Source of the DNA: Woeseiaceae bacterium
Lineage (GTDB): Bacteria; Pseudomonadota; Gammaproteobacteria; Steroidobacterales; Woeseiaceae
Reading direction: 5' to 3'
DNA length: 64,000 nucleotides
NCBI GenBank assembly: GCA_013001045.1
Contig: JABDNG010000064.1
Span: forward strand, 41,504 to 105,503
The position numbers and the translations under genes were made by a program. This document shows, in pieces, positions 22,666 through 32,981 of the stretch. Under the pieces are notes generated by a model. That model was not told the origin of the DNA and ran no database searches. It saw only the letters and a program-made list of their open reading frames with translations. Position 1 is the stretch's first letter. Each line of letters opens with the position of its first letter.

Positions 22666-23628
22666 TTACCCCTGTTGCTCGCCGGAGGCGAGCAGCGCGT
22701 CGACGAACTCCGTCGCAACAAAAGGCTGCATGTCCTCGGCGGCTTCACCGATGCCTATGAACCGCACGGGCACTTTGAGCTTGTTGGCAATGGCAAGCAA
22801 AATGCCACCCTTCGCGCCGCCGTCCAACTTCGTTACGGTGATACCTGTGAGTCCGAGCGCCTCATGAAACTTCTCGGCCTGTACGAGCGCGTTCTGCCCC
22901 TGGCTGGCGTCCAGCACCAGCATGACTTCGTGGGGTGCCGTTTCGTCACGACGACCGAGGACGCGCTTTACTTTAGCCAGTTCATCCATGAGTCCCGCCT
23001 GGCTTTGCAGCCGGCCAGCAGTATCGGCCAGGAGCACGTCGACGCCGCGCGCACGAGCGGCATCCCAGGCGTCGAAAATTACGGCCGCCGGGTCCGCGCC
23101 CGCTTGCTGGGCGATGACCGCAACGTCGTTTCGTTCTCCCCAGGCCTGCAGTTGTTCTACCGCGGCGGCGCGAAACGTATCGCCCGCGGCGAGCATCACC
23201 GAGCGCCCATCATCCTTGAGGCGTCGCGCCAGCTTGCCGATCGTCGTCGTCTTTCCAGCGCCATTTACGCCGACCATCAATATCACGAACGGACCGTCTG
23301 TCTGGCGAATGGCGAGCGGCACCTCGACCGGCGCCAGGATGTCACACAGGGATTTGCGCAGACCGTTTTGCAACGCCTCCAGATCCTTGAGTTCCTTGCG
23401 GGCAAGACGTTTTTGCAGATCGGCAATGATGCGTTCGGTCGTTTCAACGCCTACGTCTGCCATGACGAGTAATGACTCGAGCTCGTCGAGAACGTCCTCG
23501 TCGATCTTGCCGCCGGGAGCGAGATTGGCGAGATCATAGGTGAGCCAGCTGTTACCGCGATTGATGCGAGCGCGAAGACGCTTGACGAAGCCTTCACGCT
23601 TCTCGGGCTTTTCTTTTTTGCCAAACAT
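22666..23628 (-). CDS. ftsY: Signal recognition particle receptor FtsY
   Basis: VILMVGVNGAGKTTTIGKLA, DTFRAAAVEQL, DTAGRLQ, TKLDGGAKGG. Confidence 0.97.
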   Translation of the reverse strand: MFGKKEKPEKREGFVKRLRARINRGNSWLTYDLANLAPGGKIDEDVLDELESLLVMADVGVETTERIIADLQKRLARKELKDLEALQNGLRKSLCDILAPVEVPLAIRQTDGPFVILMVGVNGAGKTTTIGKLARRLKDDGRSVMLAAGDTFRAAAVEQLQAWGERNDVAVIAQQAGADPAAVIFDAWDAARARGVDVLLADTAGRLQSQAGLMDELAKVKRVLGRRDETAPHEVMLVLDASQGQNALVQAEKFHEALGLTGITVTKLDGGAKGGILLAIANKLKVPVRFIGIGEAAEDMQPFVATEFVDALLASGEQQG

Positions 23629-23663
23629 GGATATACGTTGTTAATTCCCTTAGCAGGAAGACC

Positions 23664-24260
23664 ATGGCCAAACGACACAAGACGAAGAAAACCGGGTCGG
23701 GACGGCTGCGTATTGTAGCGGGAAACTGGCGCAGTCGCCGGTTGGATATCGCAGACGCTCCGGGCTTGCGGCCAACGTCGGAACGTATTCGAGAGACCCT
23801 CTTTAACTGGCTCGAACCACGCATTCACGGCGCACGTTGCCTGGACCTGTTCGCCGGCACCGGTGCCCTTGGCCTGGAGGCGCTGTCGCGTGGCGCGCAC
23901 AGCGTGGTTTTCGTGGAGAAATCCCCACTGGTCGTCAGTATGCTGGACGCCAATATCAAGGTGCTGGACGCAGAAGCGGCGGTTGTCCACCAAATGGAGG
24001 CGCTGAATTACCTGCGCGGCGAACGTCCCGGCGAATTTGACCTGGTGTTTCTCGACCCGCCGTTTGCGGCGGAGCTGGTTGAGGACGTGTGCAGGCTGTT
24101 GGTCGAGCGCCAGGCGCTGGCAAACGACGCTTTGATTTACATCGAACAGGATCGATCGCAGCCGGAGCCTGCCCTGCCAGACGGTTGGCAGGTGCTAAAG
24201 AGCAAGACGGCCGGCAATGTCCGTTATATGCTGGTCCAGGAACAGGCCGGACAGGATTGA
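23664..24260 (+). CDS. rsmD: 16S rRNA (guanine(966)-N(2))-methyltransferase
   Basis: [44 protein letters not shown]. Confidence 0.95.
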   Translation: MAKRHKTKKTGSGRLRIVAGNWRSRRLDIADAPGLRPTSERIRETLFNWLEPRIHGARCLDLFAGTGALGLEALSRGAHSVVFVEKSPLVVSMLDANIKVLDAEAAVVHQMEALNYLRGERPGEFDLVFLDPPFAAELVEDVCRLLVERQALANDALIYIEQDRSQPEPALPDGWQVLKSKTAGNVRYMLVQEQAGQD

Positions 24261-24264
24261 ATCG

Positions 24265-24753
24265 ATGACCGTTTCTGCAATGTACCCCGGGACCTTTGAC
24301 CCGATTACGCTCGGACACGAAGACCTCGTGCGCAGGGCGGCTCGCCTGTACGACAAGGTGGTTGTAGCTATTGCGGCCCACCCGGGCGCCAAAGCACCGA
24401 TGTTCACGTTCGGTGAGCGCGTCGAGCTGGCAAAGTCGGTCTTGTCGAGCATCAAGAATATCGAAGTGACCGGTTACGAAGGCCTCACGGTCGATTTTGC
24501 CAGGGAGCATGACCTCGAAGTCATCATTCGGGGTCTGCGAGCGGTTTCGGATTTCGAGTACGAATTTCAGTTGGCCAATATGAACCGGCACCTGACAGAC
24601 GAAGTCGAGACGGTCTTTCTGACGCCGACGGAAAAATACACGTTCATCTCCTCGAGCCTCGTTCGGGAAGTGGCGTCGTTGGGCGGTGACGTGTCGGAGT
24701 TCGTGTCACCGAAAGTGAAGCAGGCGCTCCTGGAGCGTTGCGGGCGTACGTGA
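24265..24753 (+). CDS. coaD: Pantetheine-phosphate adenylyltransferase
   Basis: [55 protein letters not shown] at 24265 fits CoaD N-terminus (ORF track start 24217 too long). Confidence 0.97.
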   Translation: MTVSAMYPGTFDPITLGHEDLVRRAARLYDKVVVAIAAHPGAKAPMFTFGERVELAKSVLSSIKNIEVTGYEGLTVDFAREHDLEVIIRGLRAVSDFEYEFQLANMNRHLTDEVETVFLTPTEKYTFISSSLVREVASLGGDVSEFVSPKVKQALLERCGRT

Positions 24754-24756
24754 CCG

Positions 24757-25569
24757 TCAGGTTTGGCAGGTCTTGCAGTAGTACGTTGATCGCTGGCCCT
24801 GAACAATCGCCGTGATCGGCGTATTGCAGCGTCGACAGGGCTCATCCTCCCGGCCATAGGCTTCGAGCTGCTGCTGGAAGTACCCCGCCTCTCCGTCGCC
24901 GCCATAGAAATCGCGCAATGTGGTACCGCCGGCCCTGATGGCTTTGCTCAGTACGTCCTTGATGGCGTCGGCGAGCGCATCGTAACGCTGTCGCGCGATG
25001 CGTCCGGCTGCGCGACGCGGATGGATACCGGCCATGAACAAAGACTCGCTGGCGTAAATATTGCCGACGCCAACGACGATGTGGGCATTCATTATGAATT
25101 GCTTGATGCTTACCTTGCGGCCGCGCGATTTCTGCCACAGGTAGTGTCCGTCGAATTCATCGCCGAGAGGCTCCGGTCCGAGGGGTCTTAGCAGGGGATG
25201 TGACAGCGGGCTTGTGCTCCAGTGCAAGGAACCAAAGCGCCGCGGGTCGCGAAATCGCAGCATCAAGCCGGACTCAAACTCGATATCGACGTGATCATGG
25301 ACACCGGCGGGTGTACCCCGATCAACCATGCAGACGCTGCCTGACATACCGAGATGCAGGATCGCCGTGCCCGTCGCTGTATTGATCAACAGGTACTTGG
25401 CGCGGCGACCCACCGATAGGATGGTCTGGCCTGGCAGATTGTGGTCAACGTCCTTCGAAACCGGCCAACGCAGGCGACGTTCGCGAATGACAACGCGTGA
25501 GATAGTGGCGTCGATAATGTGCGGCTCGATCCCTCGGCGGCTGGTCTCGACTTCGGGAAGCTCGGGCAT
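24757..25569 (-). CDS. mutM: Formamidopyrimidine-DNA glycosylase
   Basis: MPELPEVETSRRGI start and C-terminal zinc finger CRRCNTPITAIVQGQRSTYYCKTCQ. Confidence 0.97.
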   Translation of the reverse strand: MPELPEVETSRRGIEPHIIDATISRVVIRERRLRWPVSKDVDHNLPGQTILSVGRRAKYLLINTATGTAILHLGMSGSVCMVDRGTPAGVHDHVDIEFESGLMLRFRDPRRFGSLHWSTSPLSHPLLRPLGPEPLGDEFDGHYLWQKSRGRKVSIKQFIMNAHIVVGVGNIYASESLFMAGIHPRRAAGRIARQRYDALADAIKDVLSKAIRAGGTTLRDFYGGDGEAGYFQQQLEAYGREDEPCRRCNTPITAIVQGQRSTYYCKTCQT

Positions 25570-25584
25570 ACGCTATTGTGACTC

Positions 25585-25615
25585 AAAAAAAAGCCCGCGG
25601 CAGGGCGGGCTTTTT
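25585..25615 (-). terminator. Rho-independent terminator of rpmBG (potentially bidirectional)
   Basis: AAAAAGCCCGC-GGCAGG-GCGGGCTTTTT between rpmG stop and mutM start. Confidence 0.85.
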
Positions 25616-25635
25616 CAACAACAGTGAATTTGCTG

Positions 25636-25791
25636 TTACTTGATCTTGGCTTCTTTATAGATCACGTGTTTCCGAATGGTCGGATCGTATTTCTTGGTTT
25701 CCAGCTTTTCGGGATGCAGGCGCTTGTTCTTGGTCGCCGTGTAGTAGTGGCCGGTACCGGCGCTGGAAACGAGTTTGATTTTGTCACGCAT
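25636..25791 (-). CDS. rpmG: 50S ribosomal protein L33 (bL33)
   Basis: Read from sequence: [51 protein letters not shown], 51 aa; absent from ORF track because <60 aa. Confidence 0.97.
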   Translation of the reverse strand: MRDKIKLVSSAGTGHYYTATKNKRLHPEKLETKKYDPTIRKHVIYKEAKIK

Positions 25792-25809
25792 AGTCGAGTC
25801 CTCCGGCGC

Positions 25810-26046
25810 TTAAACGCGCTGTCCGCTGGCACGCAGGTCCGCCACGACCTTCTCGATGCCGTGCTTGTCGATGATCCGGAGACCCTTGTGCGAAATACGC
25901 AGGCGCACGAAACGTTTTTCGGATTCGATCCAAAAGCGCTTGTTCTGCAAATTGGGCAGAAAGCGCCGACGGGTTCTGTTTTTCGCGTGAGAAACGTTAT
26001 TGCCGCTTTGCGGCCGCTTCCCAGTCACCTGGCAAACCTTGGACAT
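25810..26046 (-). CDS. rpmB: 50S ribosomal protein L28 (bL28)
   Basis: [39 protein letters not shown]. Confidence 0.98.
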   Translation of the reverse strand: MSKVCQVTGKRPQSGNNVSHAKNRTRRRFLPNLQNKRFWIESEKRFVRLRISHKGLRIIDKHGIEKVVADLRASGQRV

Positions 26047-26065
26047 GACTTAAGTCTCTGATTTT

Positions 26066-26092
26066 ACTAAAAGTTGCCCGCGACAGGCGGGC
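26066..26092 (-). terminator. Candidate terminator of radC (or rpmB leader hairpin)
   Basis: GCCCGC-GACAG-GCGGGC (26076-26092) with a T-rich tract on the minus strand downstream. Confidence 0.45.
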
Positions 26093-26163
26093 AGAGAGCG
26101 AGACTTTATACCAGTGTGGACTGATCAATTCAAGCGCTGCACAGTGCCGGCTGGGAATTGGCT

Positions 26164-26793
26164 TCAGATCATCCCTCGGCGAGCCAGGGAGGTCGCCTTT
26201 CCGTCGCCAATGATCAGATGATCGAGCAGGCGGATATCGACGAGATCCAGGGCGGATTTCAGCCGCCTCGTGATGCGTTCGTCGGCCTGGCTGGGTTCGG
26301 CGACGCCGGATGGGTGATTGTGGGCGAGGATGACCGCCGCAGCATTAATGGCAAGGGCCTCCTTCACGACTTCCCGCGGATAGACGGAGGTCCCGTCGAT
26401 CGTACCGCGGAACAACTCGTCAAAGCTCAGGACCCGATGCCGATTGTCGAGAAACAGGCAACAGAACAGCTCATGATCGAGATGCCGCATCCTGGCCATC
26501 AGGAACGCCTCCGTGTCCGCCGGGCTTCGGATCGTCTCCCCGCTGGGCAGCGACTCGGCATAGTAGCGGCGGGCCAATTCCGGCAGCGCACGCAGCACAC
26601 CAAGCCGTGCACGTCCGATACCGGCACACCCCAGCAGATCCGCCGTATCGGCATGCAGCACCGCCCGCAGGCTGCCAAAGCGGTCGAGCAGCTGCATCAC
26701 GGCCTGAGCCGCTGCAGTCGTGCTGCTGCTGGCACTGATCAATGCGGCCAGCAACTCACCGTCGGTCTTATGTGCATGGGTTCTGTTCTTCAC
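26164..26793 (-). CDS. radC: RadC/YicR family JAB-domain protein
   Basis: FCCLFLDNRHRVLSFDELFRGTIDGTSVYPREVVKEALAINAAAVILAHNHPSGVAEPSQAD (JAMM motif HNHPSG...D). Confidence 0.95.
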   Translation of the reverse strand: MKNRTHAHKTDGELLAALISASSSTTAAAQAVMQLLDRFGSLRAVLHADTADLLGCAGIGRARLGVLRALPELARRYYAESLPSGETIRSPADTEAFLMARMRHLDHELFCCLFLDNRHRVLSFDELFRGTIDGTSVYPREVVKEALAINAAAVILAHNHPSGVAEPSQADERITRRLKSALDLVDIRLLDHLIIGDGKATSLARRGMI

Positions 26794-26873
26794 GGCCTCA
26801 TAGTCGGGGCTGCCAGTCCCTGCTTACAACGAATCAAACTGGCCGGGATCGATGGTTTCGGTAGAATCAAGCC

Positions 26874-28109
26874 ATGAATATCGTTCTTGGCATTACGGGT
26901 GGCATTGCGGCGTACAAGGCACCCGACCTGGTGCGGCGCCTTCGCGAGCGCGGAGCCGAAGTGCAGATCGTCATGACGAAGTCAGCCGAGGAATTTGTGA
27001 CGGCGACCGCTCTGCAGGCCGTGTCAGGCCGGCCCATACGGTCGAATCTCTGGGACAAGGAAGCCGAAGCGGCCATGAGTCACATCGAGCTGGCCCGCTG
27101 GGCGGACGTCGTGCTGATCGCACCGGCCACGGCCGAAGTGATGGCGCGTATTGTCAGCGGCGCAGCGCCAGACCTGCTGACCACGATATGTCTCGCGACA
27201 GAGGCGCCGATTGCGCTGGCGCCGGCGATGAATCATGTGATGTGGAGTAATCCCGCAACGCAAGCCAACCGGGAAGTGCTGGAACAACGCGGCATACATA
27301 TCCTGGGGCCCGATACGGGGTCGCAGGCCTGCGGCGAAACCGGCGCCGGCCGAATGTTGGAGCCGGACGCTATCGCGGCGACCGTTTGCGGCTTGAGCGT
27401 CGGCAAAGGCGAAGGCGTGCTCGAAGGCTGCACGGTATTGGTCACGGCTGGGCCGACGCGCGAAGCGATCGATCCGGTGCGCTACATAAGCAATCGCAGT
27501 TCCGGAAAAATGGGCTATGCAATGGCGCGCGCCGCGGCAGCACAAGGGGCGAGAGTGATACTGATAAGTGGCCCCGTCAACTTGCCGTCACCACCCGGCA
27601 TGGAGGTGCACTACGTCGATACCGCAGAGCAGATGTTCGATGCGGCGCATGAGCACGTCAGGAATGCGGACATCTTTATCGCAGCGGCGGCTGTTGCAGA
27701 CTATCGGCCCGCCAAAACACAACAGCAGAAAATAAAGAAGCACGCGGAAACAAGCAGCATCGACCTTGTTCGCTGCCCCGATATTCTGGCGTCGATAGCG
27801 GCGTTGGATACACCACCGTTCACGGTCGGTTTTGCAGCGGAAACAGAAAACGTCGAGGACTATGCGCGTTCGAAGCTGCAAAACAAGAAACTGAACATGA
27901 TCGTGGCGAACCAGGTTGGCAGCGACCGTGGATTCGATCTTGATGAAAATGCGGTCAGCGTGCTGTGGAATAACGACAAGAAGGATTTTCCAACAGCAGC
28001 AAAGACCGAGCTTGCCGGCGACCTCATTGCATTGCTGGCCGAGCTCTTTCATTCTACCCGCGGCGCCGATACCGAGCCGCGACTCACTATCATCTCCAGG
28101 AACGACTGA
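26874..28109 (+). CDS. coaBC: Bifunctional phosphopantothenoylcysteine decarboxylase/phosphopantothenate-cysteine ligase
   Basis: [60 protein letters not shown]. Confidence 0.97.
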   Translation: MNIVLGITGGIAAYKAPDLVRRLRERGAEVQIVMTKSAEEFVTATALQAVSGRPIRSNLWDKEAEAAMSHIELARWADVVLIAPATAEVMARIVSGAAPDLLTTICLATEAPIALAPAMNHVMWSNPATQANREVLEQRGIHILGPDTGSQACGETGAGRMLEPDAIAATVCGLSVGKGEGVLEGCTVLVTAGPTREAIDPVRYISNRSSGKMGYAMARAAAAQGARVILISGPVNLPSPPGMEVHYVDTAEQMFDAAHEHVRNADIFIAAAAVADYRPAKTQQQKIKKHAETSSIDLVRCPDILASIAALDTPPFTVGFAAETENVEDYARSKLQNKKLNMIVANQVGSDRGFDLDENAVSVLWNNDKKDFPTAAKTELAGDLIALLAELFHSTRGADTEPRLTIISRND

Positions 28110-28122
28110 AGGACACAACAAC

Positions 28123-28578
28123 TTGCGATCAATCGAACTGAAGATCCTCGATTCACGCGTCGGGGATTCGATTCCTTTGCCACACTATGCGACCAATGGT
28201 TCCGCCGGCCTGGACATGCGAGCTTGTATCGACGAAGCAATTACCGTGGCACCGGGCGAGACGGTGCTGGTGCCGACCGGTATTGCGATTCACGTGGCCG
28301 ACCCGGCACTCGCGGCAGTACTGTTGCCGCGCTCGGGATTGGGCCACAAGCACGGGCTTGTGCTTGGCAACCTGACCGGGCTGATCGACTCTGATTACCA
28401 GGGTCAGGTGTACATCTCCTGCTGGAATCGCGGCTCAGTCAGCTATGACGTGCAGCCCGCCGAGCGCATTGCCCAGATGGTATTCGTGCCTGTGGAGCAG
28501 GTGGAATTCAGGGTTGTGGAAGAGTTTGATACGAGCGACAGAGGTGCCGGCGGTTTCGGTCACTCGGGTACCGCGTGA
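28123..28578 (+). CDS. dut: dUTP diphosphatase
   Basis: [48 protein letters not shown]. Probable TTG start at 28123 (ORF track start 27916 overlaps coaBC). Confidence 0.95.
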   Translation: MRSIELKILDSRVGDSIPLPHYATNGSAGLDMRACIDEAITVAPGETVLVPTGIAIHVADPALAAVLLPRSGLGHKHGLVLGNLTGLIDSDYQGQVYISCWNRGSVSYDVQPAERIAQMVFVPVEQVEFRVVEEFDTSDRGAGGFGHSGTA

Positions 28579-28591
28579 CAGGGCTTACCGA

Positions 28592-29212
28592 CTAGTCGAT
28601 ACCTTTCAATAACTTGAAGCGGGTGATGTCGCCGTCGAAGCGCGCAATAATTTGCTGTTCGTCCGACTGAAACTTCTTGAGATTGCGCTCGTGCCGTACG
28701 ATGATTTCCTTGGTCAATCGTATGTCATCTGCGAGATCGTCATCGATCATCGGCGCGTCCGGATTTTCACTGTATGGCTGAAAGTTCGAGGCCTCTTTGC
28801 GCAGCTTGAGCATGCGGCGTTCCAGGTTTCTCAGATACAGTTCGGTGACGCGCGACTGCGCCTGGAAGAGTTCGACACGGCGATCGCGGTGCATGAGAAT
28901 TTCGTCGACCGAGAGATACGTGGCGAGCAACGCCTGATCGGCGCGGCGCTGTAATTCGATGGCAGCGACACGTTTCGCCTCGATGCGCTCCGCCTCGATC
29001 TGTTCGGGCGTTTTCTTGCCCTCGAGGTTCGCTATCGTCACGCCGTGGTCATTGATGACCTCTTTCGGCAGCTCCGCATACTCGGCGGGAATGCTATCGC
29101 CGTAGTGAATAGTGCCGTTCTCGTCCACCCACTTGTAGACTCTCGCCTCCTGGGCGAGGCTCGCACCGCTTGCGAGCAGGAAGAGTACAAAAAAGAAATT
29201 CAATTTCCGCAT
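28592..29212 (-). CDS. DUF4124 domain-containing protein
   Basis: Signal peptide then ARVYKWVDENGTIHYGDSIPAEYAEL, typical of DUF4124. Confidence 0.8.
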   Translation of the reverse strand: MRKLNFFFVLFLLASGASLAQEARVYKWVDENGTIHYGDSIPAEYAELPKEVINDHGVTIANLEGKKTPEQIEAERIEAKRVAAIELQRRADQALLATYLSVDEILMHRDRRVELFQAQSRVTELYLRNLERRMLKLRKEASNFQPYSENPDAPMIDDDLADDIRLTKEIIVRHERNLKKFQSDEQQIIARFDGDITRFKLLKGID

Positions 29213-29326
29213 TAGACAAATATGCCAGTTATCGCCAAGCAAATACCGGGACTGGTTCTCGTTCCTAGACCTTAATACGCGGGCGGCGTTCTGTAAACCA
29301 TTGAATCACTGCCGGATTTCAAGTCC

Positions 29327-29995
29327 TTAGGAAATAACGCCGTATTGCTTACGATAGCTAAGAACGGGCTCCAGGTGTTGCTCATATTCGCTTGATTCCT
29401 CCAGAATATTGATCAGATCGTCCAGTTCGACGATGCTGATGACCGGGATTCCCAGCGACTGTTTCAATTCCTGCACGGCCGAATAGGGCCCCTGGCCGCG
29501 CTCCTGGCGGTCGAGCGAAATGACCAGTCCGGCAATTTGCGCGCCGGCGGTCGTAATAACCTGGTACGCCTCGCGGACAGCCGTGCCGGCAGTGATGACG
29601 TCATCGACGATCAATACGTCTCCCGAAAGCGGCGCGCCAACGATACTGCCACCCTCGCCATGCGCCTTGGCTTCTTTGCGATTGAAAGAGTATGGGACGT
29701 CGATATCGTGGTGCTCGGCGAGCGAGGCGGCGGCGAGCGTCGCCAGCGGGATACCTTTGTAAGCCGGTCCGAAAAGCATGTCGAAACGAACTTTGGACTC
29801 GGCAATCGCCGACGCGTAGAAGCGGCCGAGTTTCGCGGCGGCATATCCCGTATTGAAAAGTCCTGCGTTAAAAAAGTAGGGGCTTACGCGTCCGGACTTC
29901 AGCGTAAATTCGCCAAACCGCAATACGCCGAGTTCCAGTGCCAGCTCAATGAATTCCCGCTTGTACCCACGCATTCGTTTGGTCTTCTGTATCAT
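29327..29995 (-). CDS. pyrE: Orotate phosphoribosyltransferase
   Basis: [53 protein letters not shown]. Start 29995 or 29974 preferred to 30145. Confidence 0.95.
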   Translation of the reverse strand: MIQKTKRMRGYKREFIELALELGVLRFGEFTLKSGRVSPYFFNAGLFNTGYAAAKLGRFYASAIAESKVRFDMLFGPAYKGIPLATLAAASLAEHHDIDVPYSFNRKEAKAHGEGGSIVGAPLSGDVLIVDDVITAGTAVREAYQVITTAGAQIAGLVISLDRQERGQGPYSAVQELKQSLGIPVISIVELDDLINILEESSEYEQHLEPVLSYRKQYGVIS

Positions 29996-30032
29996 GGCCG
30001 CGACACACTGAAGTATGACACAGGAGATCGTA

Positions 30033-30815
30033 GTGTTTCGCGTTATCAGCTTGAATGCCAACGGTATTCGGGCCGCTGCTCGCAAGGGCTTTTTCGACTG
30101 GATGGCGACACAAAATGCCGACGTGATTTGCATCCAGGAAACCAAGGCGCAAGTGCATCAACTGACAGACGATGTCTTCTCGCCGCAGGGGTATCACTGC
30201 TACTACGAGGACGCCGTGAAGAAAGGCTACAGCGGCACGGCGGTCTACAGCCGGCACAGGCCGAAGAAAGTCGTTCGTGGCTACGGCGATCCCGAGTTTG
30301 ACGCGGAGGGTCGGTACCTGGAAGTGCAGCTCGAAGGCATCAACGTTGTGTCGTTGTACTTGCCGTCCGGGTCATCGAGCGAGGAACGGCAGGAGGCCAA
30401 GTACCGCTGCATGGCTACTTTCACCGAGCACTTGAAGAAATTACAGCGACGTCGTTCCGAATACATTATCTGCGGCGACTGGAACATCGCGCATAAGGAA
30501 ATCGATCTCAAGAATTGGCGCAACAACCGCAAGAACTCTGGATTCCTGCCCGAAGAACGCGCCTGGATGGACAGTGTGTTCGGTGAGTATCGCTATGCCG
30601 ACGCGTTTCGCGCCATCGAACAGGAACCGGATCAGTACACGTGGTGGTCGAATCGCGGTCGAGCCTGGGACAACAACGTCGGATGGCGCATCGATTACCA
30701 CGTGGTCACGCCCGGATTGACCGACAAAGTACTGCGAACCGACATCTACAAAGAGCAGCGATTCTCTGATCACGCGCCATTAATCATGGACTACGATTGG
30801 GCCCATGACGGCTGA
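30033..30815 (+). CDS. xthA: Exodeoxyribonuclease III
   Basis: [63 protein letters not shown] at 30033 proposed; ORF track starts 30015. Confidence 0.92.
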   Translation: MFRVISLNANGIRAAARKGFFDWMATQNADVICIQETKAQVHQLTDDVFSPQGYHCYYEDAVKKGYSGTAVYSRHRPKKVVRGYGDPEFDAEGRYLEVQLEGINVVSLYLPSGSSSEERQEAKYRCMATFTEHLKKLQRRRSEYIICGDWNIAHKEIDLKNWRNNRKNSGFLPEERAWMDSVFGEYRYADAFRAIEQEPDQYTWWSNRGRAWDNNVGWRIDYHVVTPGLTDKVLRTDIYKEQRFSDHAPLIMDYDWAHDG

Positions 30816-32070
30816 CGTAAGCCAGGATCGCGCGCGGCGGGAGAGCTTCAAAGAGGCCGTCCTGAACAAACGCATGTTGATCTGCGTGTTCACGGGGTTC
30901 ACGTCCGGACTGCCTCTGTATGTGCTGTTTCAACTCGTTCCCGGTTGGTTGCGTGTAGAAGGCGTCGGACTGGCGGAGATCGGTTTTTTCGCGCTGGTGC
31001 AATTTCCGTATACGTGGAAGTTCCTGTGGTCGCCGGTCATGGACCGTTTCACGCTGCCGTTCCTGGGGCACCGTCGGGGCTGGATGCTGGTGACGCAGGT
31101 CGCCCTGTTGCTGTCGATGGGCGTGATGGGCTTCATCAAGCCCGACCTGTCCCTTTGGACCGTTGCTTACCTGTCCGCCGCGGTTGCGTTCTTCAGCGCC
31201 AGCCAGGATATCGTCCTCGATGCGTACCGGCGTGAGCTGTTACCCGACGTCGAACTCGGCCTCGGTAATTCGATACACGTACAGGCGTATCGGCTGTCTG
31301 GTCTCGTGCCGGGTGCCCTGGGCTTTATTCTTGCGGACCACTTTGCCTGGCACATCGTGTTCGTCATCATTGCGCTGTTCATGTTCATCGGTATCGTGAT
31401 GACGCTGGTCATCAACGAAGCTATCGAAGAACCGACGCCGCCAAAATCGATGCGCGATGCTGTTATCGAGCCGTTCCGCGATTTTATCGGTCGGTCTGGC
31501 CTCGGACCCGCGTTGCTGGTGCTCGCGTTCCTGTTTCTCTACAAGCTCGGCGACAACATGGCGACGGCGTTGCAATCACCGTTTTTTATTGATGTCGGCT
31601 TCACATTGACCCAGATCGGCGCGATAGCGAAGACGGCAGGACTGATCGCGGCAATTGTCGGCGGCATGGCGGGTGGGTTCGTCATGGTCAAGTTGTCGAT
31701 CAACCGGGCGCTGTGGTTGTTCGGTGTGGTGCAGATCGTCAGCATTCTGGGTTTTGCGCTGCTATCCGAGATTGGCGCCAATCCCTGGATGCTCGGTGTT
31801 GTTGTCGCGTTCGAATACCTCGGCGTTGGCCTCGGCTCGGCAGCGTTGATCGCGTTTATGGCGCGCACGACCAATCCGGCATTCGCTGCAACGCAACTCG
31901 CGCTGTTTACGGCGCTCGCTTCGGTGCCAAGAGTGTTCGCCAATGCCGTTACAGGAGTGATCGTCGAACAAGTGGGCTGGACGAACTTCTTCGTGCTTTG
32001 TACGGTCCTGGCAGTTCCCGGAATGTTGTTGCTCCTAAAGGTCGCGCCCTGGAACGAGGCCACCGAATGA
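30805..32070 (+). CDS. ampG: MFS transporter, AmpG-like muropeptide permease family
   Basis: FTSGLPLYVLFQLVPGWLRVEGVGLAEIGFFALVQFPYTWKFLWSPVMDRFTLPFLGHRRGWM; AmpG/ATP-ADP-type MFS pattern. Confidence 0.85.
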   Translation: MTADVSQDRARRESFKEAVLNKRMLICVFTGFTSGLPLYVLFQLVPGWLRVEGVGLAEIGFFALVQFPYTWKFLWSPVMDRFTLPFLGHRRGWMLVTQVALLLSMGVMGFIKPDLSLWTVAYLSAAVAFFSASQDIVLDAYRRELLPDVELGLGNSIHVQAYRLSGLVPGALGFILADHFAWHIVFVIIALFMFIGIVMTLVINEAIEEPTPPKSMRDAVIEPFRDFIGRSGLGPALLVLAFLFLYKLGDNMATALQSPFFIDVGFTLTQIGAIAKTAGLIAAIVGGMAGGFVMVKLSINRALWLFGVVQIVSILGFALLSEIGANPWMLGVVVAFEYLGVGLGSAALIAFMARTTNPAFAATQLALFTALASVPRVFANAVTGVIVEQVGWTNFFVLCTVLAVPGMLLLLKVAPWNEATE

Positions 32071-32426
32071 GCGACGCGGAAGTAGAAATAGCTGTGGGCC
32101 GCCTCGATGAACTCGAGGATCCGGGTTGTCGCGAATTTGAAATCGGCGAGGGCGACTGGCCCTTCCGTGGTTTTGTCGTGCGGCGTGGCAACGACGCGTT
32201 TGCGTACCAGAATTTCTGCGCGCACGTTGGACACCCGCTGAACTGGGCGCCTGACGCATTCCTGACCAAGGACAAGTCCGCAATCATCTGTGCATCACAT
32301 GGTGCGACCTACGAGATCGAGACAGGCCATTGTTTTGCGGGGCCAGGATCCGGGGGTTCACTCAGGCGGGTCGAACTGGCGGTCCGCGATGGTGTCATCT
32401 ATGTCTCCGGCCCGACCAGCATGTAA
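32067..32426 (+). CDS. Small Rieske [2Fe-2S] ferredoxin-like protein
   Basis: CAHVGH...CASHGATYEIETGHCFAGPGSGGSLRRVEL; CxH/CxxH Rieske pair. ATGA overlap with upstream ampG. Confidence 0.88.
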   Translation: MSDAEVEIAVGRLDELEDPGCREFEIGEGDWPFRGFVVRRGNDAFAYQNFCAHVGHPLNWAPDAFLTKDKSAIICASHGATYEIETGHCFAGPGSGGSLRRVELAVRDGVIYVSGPTSM

Positions 32427-32436
32427 CGCGTCTCGT

Positions 32437-32618
32437 CAACACTCGCCATTCACTGCCCACATTGCATCGTCTGACATTTTTGCCGCGGCGTCGATCGCCG
32501 GGGTGTCTCAGTCGCTCGGACAGCTGCTTCGCAAACTCGCTTTGTGAAACACCCCCGCACTCGCCGCCGCTGCATGGGCCCTTTAGTGTATGTCTTGGGC
32601 AGTGAGTGGCGGGTGTTG
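32437..32618. repeat. 182-bp nested imperfect palindrome, candidate MITE-like element
   Basis: Outer arms 32437-32459 CAACACTCGCCATTCACTGCCCA and 32596-32618 (inverted CAACACCCGCCACTCACTGCCCA), 21/23 identical. Inner arms 32485-32506 and 32549-32570, 18/22 complementary. Confidence 0.7.
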
Positions 32619-32909
32619 TCAGGTCTTGTCGAGGAAGGAAAGCGGATCGTAGTATCCGGGGGGAACCCCGTCGTCTTTCTTGCCGACGTAGTCTTCCGGA
32701 TCCATGTCAACCGATCCTGACCAGTCCTCCGGTGCGGCGACTTCAGCCAGCGTCAGTTTCGACCAGGCGTCGATGTCGATTTCATCGATGGTGCCGTCGT
32801 ACTGCTGAATCTCAACCGTGGCCGCGTCTTCGTCGATCGCGACAACTTCGAAATAAGTCCCGTTGGACCGTTCGAACCATTGACCGATCACGGGACTGCA
32901 CGTGTTCAT
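32619..32909 (-). CDS. DUF6763-like small acidic protein
   Basis: VIGQWFERSNGTYFEVVAIDEDAATVEIQQYDGTIDEIDIDAWSKLTL... PEDWSGSVDMDPEDY. Confidence 0.7.
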   Translation of the reverse strand: MNTCSPVIGQWFERSNGTYFEVVAIDEDAATVEIQQYDGTIDEIDIDAWSKLTLAEVAAPEDWSGSVDMDPEDYVGKKDDGVPPGYYDPLSFLDKT

Positions 32910-32981
32910 TGAACGAAGTCCTCTTGCGAAAATCAGGTCCTTACCGTTATTTATAGTTGATATCGCGCCAAGCGCAAGAAA

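Noticed and set aside
22225-23472. 415-aa plus-strand ORF
   Set aside because: Antisense to ftsE/ftsY, no recognisable domains; shadow ORF.
32290-32710. Several small ORFs (32290-32547 +, 32330-32605 +, 32450-32710 -) across the palindromic element
   Set aside because: They run through the nested inverted repeat and into flanking genes in other frames; no RBS or family support.
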